From Zeimonas sp039807785 (GTDB lineage Bacteria; Pseudomonadota; Gammaproteobacteria; Burkholderiales; Burkholderiaceae_E): 8,353 nt of DNA. The translations under genes were made by a program, and so were the position numbers. Positions within the stretch are counted from its first letter, which is position 1; each line of letters starts with the position of its first letter. The DNA lies in contig JBDHRX010000129.1 of assembly GCA_039807785.1 (NCBI GenBank), positions 1 to 8,353 of the forward strand, written 5' to 3'. Under the pieces are notes generated by a model. That model was not told where the DNA came from. It saw nothing but the letters and a program-made list of their open reading frames with translations, and did no database searches. Of the stretch, positions 5,952 to 8,353 are shown piece after piece.

Positions 5952-6314
5952 ATGACGACGATCCGGGTCAGGCGTGTCTACGAGGCACCGTCGGGCGACG
6001 ACGGCTTCCGGATTCTGGTCGATCGCCTCTGGCCGCGCGGGCTCGCCAAGGCCAAGGCCCGCATCGACCTCTGGGCCAAGGACGTCGCCCCCTCGGACGC
6101 GCTGCGGCGGCGCTTCCATCACGACCCGACGCAATGGGCGTCGTTTCGCGAGGCTTACCATGCCGAGTTGCATGCCAACGCCGCGGCGGTCGTGCAACTC
6201 GAGGCCACGCTCGCCGCGCACCCGGTCGCGACGCTGCTGTTCGGCGCCCGGGAGGAACGCTTCAACAATGCCCAGGCGTTGCGCGAGTACCTCGGCCGGG
6301 GACGAGCGATTTGA
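5952..6314 (+). CDS. DUF488 family protein, YeaO-like
   Basis: This encodes a 120-residue soluble protein of the DUF488 family, close in size and pattern to E. coli YeaO. The hallmark GFRILVDRLWPRG lies at about residues 18-30, followed by LWAKDVAPSDALRRRFHHD, the WASFREAYHAEL helix, and a C-terminal beta-strand VATLLFGAREE before NNAQALREYL. The biochemical function of the family is not established and I do not assign one. The ATG at 5952 has AGGGG (5940-5944) 7 nt upstream. The gene is divergent from the dehydrogenase gene. Its TGA stop (6312-6314) lies inside the -35 box of the leuA leader promoter, so there is no separate terminator between them and some read-through into leuA is likely. 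Confidence 0.88.
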   Translation: MTTIRVRRVYEAPSGDDGFRILVDRLWPRGLAKAKARIDLWAKDVAPSDALRRRFHHDPTQWASFREAYHAELHANAAAVVQLEATLAAHPVATLLFGAREERFNNAQALREYLGRGRAI

Positions 6315-6340
6315 CAGCACCGGCAACGCTCGCCTAGAGT
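6311..6340 (+). promoter_or_regulatory. Predicted sigma-70 promoter of the leuA leader
   Basis: TTGACA (6311-6316) is a perfect -35 consensus. After 18 bp comes TAGAGT (6335-6340), which matches 4 of 6 positions of the -10 consensus. Transcription should start at about 6346-6349, only a few bases before the leader ORF at 6351. The -35 box overlaps the stop codon of the upstream DUF488 gene. Confidence 0.65.
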
Positions 6341-6350
6341 CGATCCCACG

Positions 6351-6440
6351 ATGACTCCGCAACGCCTCCTCCTGCCGACCGCCGGCCGACTGCTTCTACG
6401 CAGCGGTCGGGGTTCGCCGGCGCCTGCGGAACGCATCTAG
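6351..6440 (+). CDS. leuL: leuA leader peptide (29 aa, leucine-rich)
   Basis: ATG at 6351 opens a 29-codon frame ending in TAG (6438-6440). It has two runs of three leucines: residues 6-8 (codons CTC CTC CTG, 6366-6374) and residues 14-16 (CTG CTT CTA, 6390-6398). The second run uses CTT and CTA, which are poor codons in such a GC-rich genome. The peptide is otherwise Arg, Pro, Gly and Ala rich and unlikely to have a function itself. Leucine runs directly upstream of a leucine biosynthetic gene are the hallmark of attenuation leaders, where ribosome stalling when charged tRNA-Leu is scarce changes the RNA fold. No Shine-Dalgarno sequence precedes the ATG. With the predicted transcription start at most a few bases upstream, translation is probably leaderless. 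This ORF is too short for standard gene finding. Confidence 0.75.
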   Translation: MTPQRLLLPTAGRLLLRSGRGSPAPAERI

Positions 6441-6509
6441 CCCACCTCCCAGGCACTCCCTCCCGAGCCGACCCCGACCCACCGGCCCCGATCGAAACGC
6501 GGGGCTCGG
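6375..6509 (+). promoter_or_regulatory. Candidate leucine attenuator with competing RNA helices
   Basis: Four segments can pair in alternative ways. Segment 1 (6375-6382, CCGACCGC) pairs perfectly over 8 bp with 6403-6410 (GCGGTCGG), placing the second leucine-codon run in the loop. The same segment 2 (6405-6413, GGTCGGGGT) pairs over 9 bp with 6471-6479 (ACCCCGACC). Further on, 6463-6469 (CCGAGCC) pairs with 6503-6509 (GGCTCGG), or 6485-6490 (GCCCCG) with 6500-6505 (CGGGGC). A ribosome stalled on the first leucine run would cover segment 1 and favour the 9-bp pairing. No U-tract follows any helix, so the output is either Rho-dependent termination or control of leuA translation. Pairings are read from the sequence; the mechanism is inferred. 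Confidence 0.55.
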
Positions 6510-6536
6510 CAGGTCGTCGTGACCCAGGTCTGCCCA

Positions 6537-6577
6537 GCTCCCGCCGTCGATCGAAACCCTTCGACGCAACCAGGAGC
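6537..6577 (+). promoter_or_regulatory. leuA ribosome binding site in a possible sequestering hairpin
   Basis: AGGAG (6572-6576) lies 9 nt before the leuA ATG at 6586 and supports that start over the ATG at 6589. GCTCC (6537-6541) can pair with GGAGC (6573-6577), covering the site. Inside that helix CGTCGA (6545-6550) pairs with TCGACG (6561-6566), which would stack the structure. The Shine-Dalgarno call is firm; the sequestering helix is only 5 bp and tentative. Confidence 0.5.
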
Positions 6578-6585
6578 ACGCAGCC

Positions 6586-8268
6586 ATGATGAAGCACCCC
6601 GCCGGCAAGTACCGACCGTTCCCGGCCATCGACCTGCCCGATCGACGCTGGCCGTCGCGCACCCTCGAGCGTGCGCCGCGCTGGCTCTCCACCGACCTGC
6701 GCGACGGCAACCAGGCCCTGTTCGAGCCGATGGATCCGGCGCGCAAGCTGCGCATGTTCCGCACGCTGCTCGAAATCGGCGTGAAGGAGATCGAGGTCGG
6801 CTTCCCGTCGGCGTCGCAGGCCGACCGCGACTTCGTCCGGATGCTGATCGAGCAGAACCTGATCCCCGACGACGTCACCATCAGCGTGCTCACGCAGGCG
6901 CGCGACGACCTGATCCGCCAGACGATCGACTCGCTCGACGGCGCGCGCCGCGCCACCGTGCACCTGTACAACGCCACCGCGCCGGCCTTCCGCGAGATCG
7001 TCTTCGGCATGTCGCGAGGCGAGGTGCGCGAGCTGGCGGTGCGCAGCACCGCGCTGGTCCGCGAGCTGACGCAGGCACGACCCGGCACTCGATGGGGCTA
7101 CGAGTACAGCCCCGAGGTGTTCTCGTGCACCGAGCTCGATTTCGCCCTCGAAGTCTGCGTCGCGGTGATGCGGGAGTGGGGCGCCACGCCGCAGCGGCCG
7201 GTGATCCTGAACCTGCCCGCGACGGTCGAGTCGGCCACGCCGAACGTCTATGCGGACCAGATCGAATGGATCGGCCGCCACCTGCCCGATCGCGACGCCG
7301 CCGTGCTGTCGGTGCATCCGCACAACGATCGCGGCACCGCCGTGGCCGCCGCCGAGCTCGCCGTGATGGCCGGCGCGCAGCGGGTCGAGGGCTGCCTGTT
7401 CGGCAACGGCGAGCGCACCGGCAACGTCGATCTGGTGACGCTGGCCCTGAACCTCTACACGCAGGGCGTCGATCCGCAGCTCGACTTCTCCGACATCAAC
7501 GCCGTGGCGCGCACCGTCGAGCACTGCAACCAGCTGCCGATCCACCCGCGCCATCCGTATGTCGGCGACCTGGTCTTCACCGCCTTCTCCGGCTCGCACC
7601 AGGACGCGATCCGCAAGGGCTTCGCGGTGCAGGGGACCGATGCGCCGTGGCGGGTGCCGTACCTGCCCATCGACCCGGCCGACCTCGGCCGCAGCTACGA
7701 ATCGGTGATCCGCGTCAACAGCCAGTCGGGCAAGGGCGGCATCGCATTCCTGCTCGAGCGCCACCACGGCCTGACGATGCCGCGCCGGCTGCAGGTCGAG
7801 TTCAGCGCGCTGGTCCAGCGCCATACCGATGCGCACGGCACCGAGGTCTCGGCCGACGAGCTCTGGCGCCTGTTCGCGGAGGAATACCTGCGCGGCGACG
7901 GCCCGATCAGGCTCGTCTCGCACCGTCTGGTCGACACCGCGCAGACGCATCGCATCGAGCTGGTGGTCGAGCTCGACGGCGAGCGCCGCATCCTGCACGG
8001 CACGGGCAACGGGCCGATCGATGCCGCCGTCAACGCGCTCGGGCTGCCGCTGCGCATCGACGCCTACGAGGAACGCTCGATGGGCGCCGGCTCCGACGCG
8101 CGCGCGATCGCGATCATCGAGGCCGCATGCGCCGGCAGCGCCGGCACGCGCTTTGGCGTCGGCATCGACGCCAGCATCGTCGACGCCTCGCTCCAGGCGC
8201 TGATCAGCGCCGCGAACCGGCTCGAAGCGGCGCGGCACTGGCGGGAGACGGGCGAGCGCGCGGCCTGA
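6586..8268 (+). CDS. leuA: 2-isopropylmalate synthase (LeuA type 2)
   Basis: This encodes a 560-residue enzyme that condenses acetyl-CoA with 2-oxoisovalerate, the first committed step of leucine synthesis, in the cytoplasm. Residues about 30-310 are the HMGL-like TIM barrel, with the STDLRDGNQAL motif (35-45; D37, R39, D40, Q43), the metal-site HPHND (244-248) and GNGERTGN (273-280). A linker containing YTAFSGSHQDAI and VNSQSGKGG follows. Residues about 430-555 form the LeuA regulatory domain that gives leucine feedback inhibition in this family. The whole chain, from the KYRPF start and DLPDRRWP segment onward, resembles the mycobacterial and corynebacterial enzymes more than the roughly 510-residue E. 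coli LeuA. It lacks the repeat insertion of the M. tuberculosis protein. It is preceded by a leucine-codon leader and followed by a hairpin, so it is probably monocistronic. Confidence 0.96.
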   Translation: MMKHPAGKYRPFPAIDLPDRRWPSRTLERAPRWLSTDLRDGNQALFEPMDPARKLRMFRTLLEIGVKEIEVGFPSASQADRDFVRMLIEQNLIPDDVTISVLTQARDDLIRQTIDSLDGARRATVHLYNATAPAFREIVFGMSRGEVRELAVRSTALVRELTQARPGTRWGYEYSPEVFSCTELDFALEVCVAVMREWGATPQRPVILNLPATVESATPNVYADQIEWIGRHLPDRDAAVLSVHPHNDRGTAVAAAELAVMAGAQRVEGCLFGNGERTGNVDLVTLALNLYTQGVDPQLDFSDINAVARTVEHCNQLPIHPRHPYVGDLVFTAFSGSHQDAIRKGFAVQGTDAPWRVPYLPIDPADLGRSYESVIRVNSQSGKGGIAFLLERHHGLTMPRRLQVEFSALVQRHTDAHGTEVSADELWRLFAEEYLRGDGPIRLVSHRLVDTAQTHRIELVVELDGERRILHGTGNGPIDAAVNALGLPLRIDAYEERSMGAGSDARAIAIIEAACAGSAGTRFGVGIDASIVDASLQALISAANRLEAARHWRETGERAA

Positions 8269-8288
8269 GCGGGGCTGCCATGAGAGGA

Positions 8289-8320
8289 CAGGCCCGGTCT
8301 GCCGTCGGGCGCCGGGCCTG
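8289..8320 (+). terminator. Terminator-like hairpin after leuA
   Basis: CAGGCCCGG (8289-8297) pairs perfectly with CCGGGCCTG (8312-8320), and GCC/GGC (8301-8303 with 8308-8310) can extend it inside the loop. It lies 21 bp after the leuA stop. The following bases have no T-run, so termination may be partial or factor-assisted. Beyond it, the last bases of the window turn AT-rich. Confidence 0.6.
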
Positions 8321-8353
8321 GTCCGAGCTTCATGGATTGCGCATAATGTATAT

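Noticed and set aside
5826..6362. An upstream extension of the dehydrogenase to 471 residues.
   Set aside because: The Rossmann fold starts right after the ATG at 5825, which has a strong Shine-Dalgarno sequence; the extra part is antisense to the DUF488 gene.
6441..6585. A classic intrinsic terminator with a U-tract in the leuA leader.
   Set aside because: Several GC helices exist but none is followed by a run of T, so I did not call an intrinsic terminator there.
6334..8238. A 634-codon open frame on the - strand opposite leuA.
   Set aside because: It is the antisense shadow of leuA, with Arg/Asp/Val-rich repetitive composition, no recognisable domain and no credible ribosome site.
1..8353. 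Mobile elements, CRISPR arrays, tRNA or rRNA genes, toxin-antitoxin or defence systems.
   Set aside because: I saw no transposase or integrase, no regularly spaced repeats, no tRNA-like cloverleaf and no defence-type domains. All genes look like ordinary chromosomal genes of similar composition.

Overview
This 8.35 kb window is GC-rich bacterial chromosome (roughly 70% G+C by eye). The gene content and the order holB – pilZ – tatD-type hydrolase – ankyrin protein point to a betaproteobacterium, probably of the order Burkholderiales. That assignment is an inference from family resemblance and gene order. I see no mobile element, CRISPR array, tRNA or rRNA, and nothing that looks like a defence or secondary-metabolite cluster.

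Left part (1-2684, + strand): the 3' end of holB (DNA polymerase III delta' subunit), pilZ (type IV pilus factor) with a long disordered N-terminal extension, a TatD/YcfH-type metal-dependent hydrolase, and a secreted ankyrin-repeat protein whose start overlaps the hydrolase stop. A strong GC hairpin and a TACAAT box between pilZ and tatD suggest that tatD-ankyrin can be transcribed separately.

Middle part (2681-5825): a ZIP-family metal transporter (- strand) meets the ankyrin gene tail to tail, with both stop codons sharing one CTAG. Upstream of it, probably in the same transcript, is a LysR-type regulator. It is divergent from a DoxX-family membrane protein, with an AT-rich, repeat-containing promoter region between them. 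DoxX converges on a 3-hydroxyisobutyrate dehydrogenase-family oxidoreductase, and that gene's stop codon lies in the loop of a hairpin.

Right part (5952-8353, + strand): a DUF488/YeaO-type protein, then an approximately 270-bp leader, then leuA of the type found in actinobacteria (2-isopropylmalate synthase, 560 aa), followed by a strong hairpin.

The most interesting feature is the leuA leader. It has a perfect TTGACA box overlapping the stop of the upstream gene, an essentially leaderless 29-codon ORF with two runs of three leucine codons, mutually exclusive RNA pairings, and a possible helix over the leuA Shine-Dalgarno sequence. This looks like leucine-dependent attenuation. The usual U-tract is missing, so Rho-dependent or translational control is more likely than a classic intrinsic terminator.
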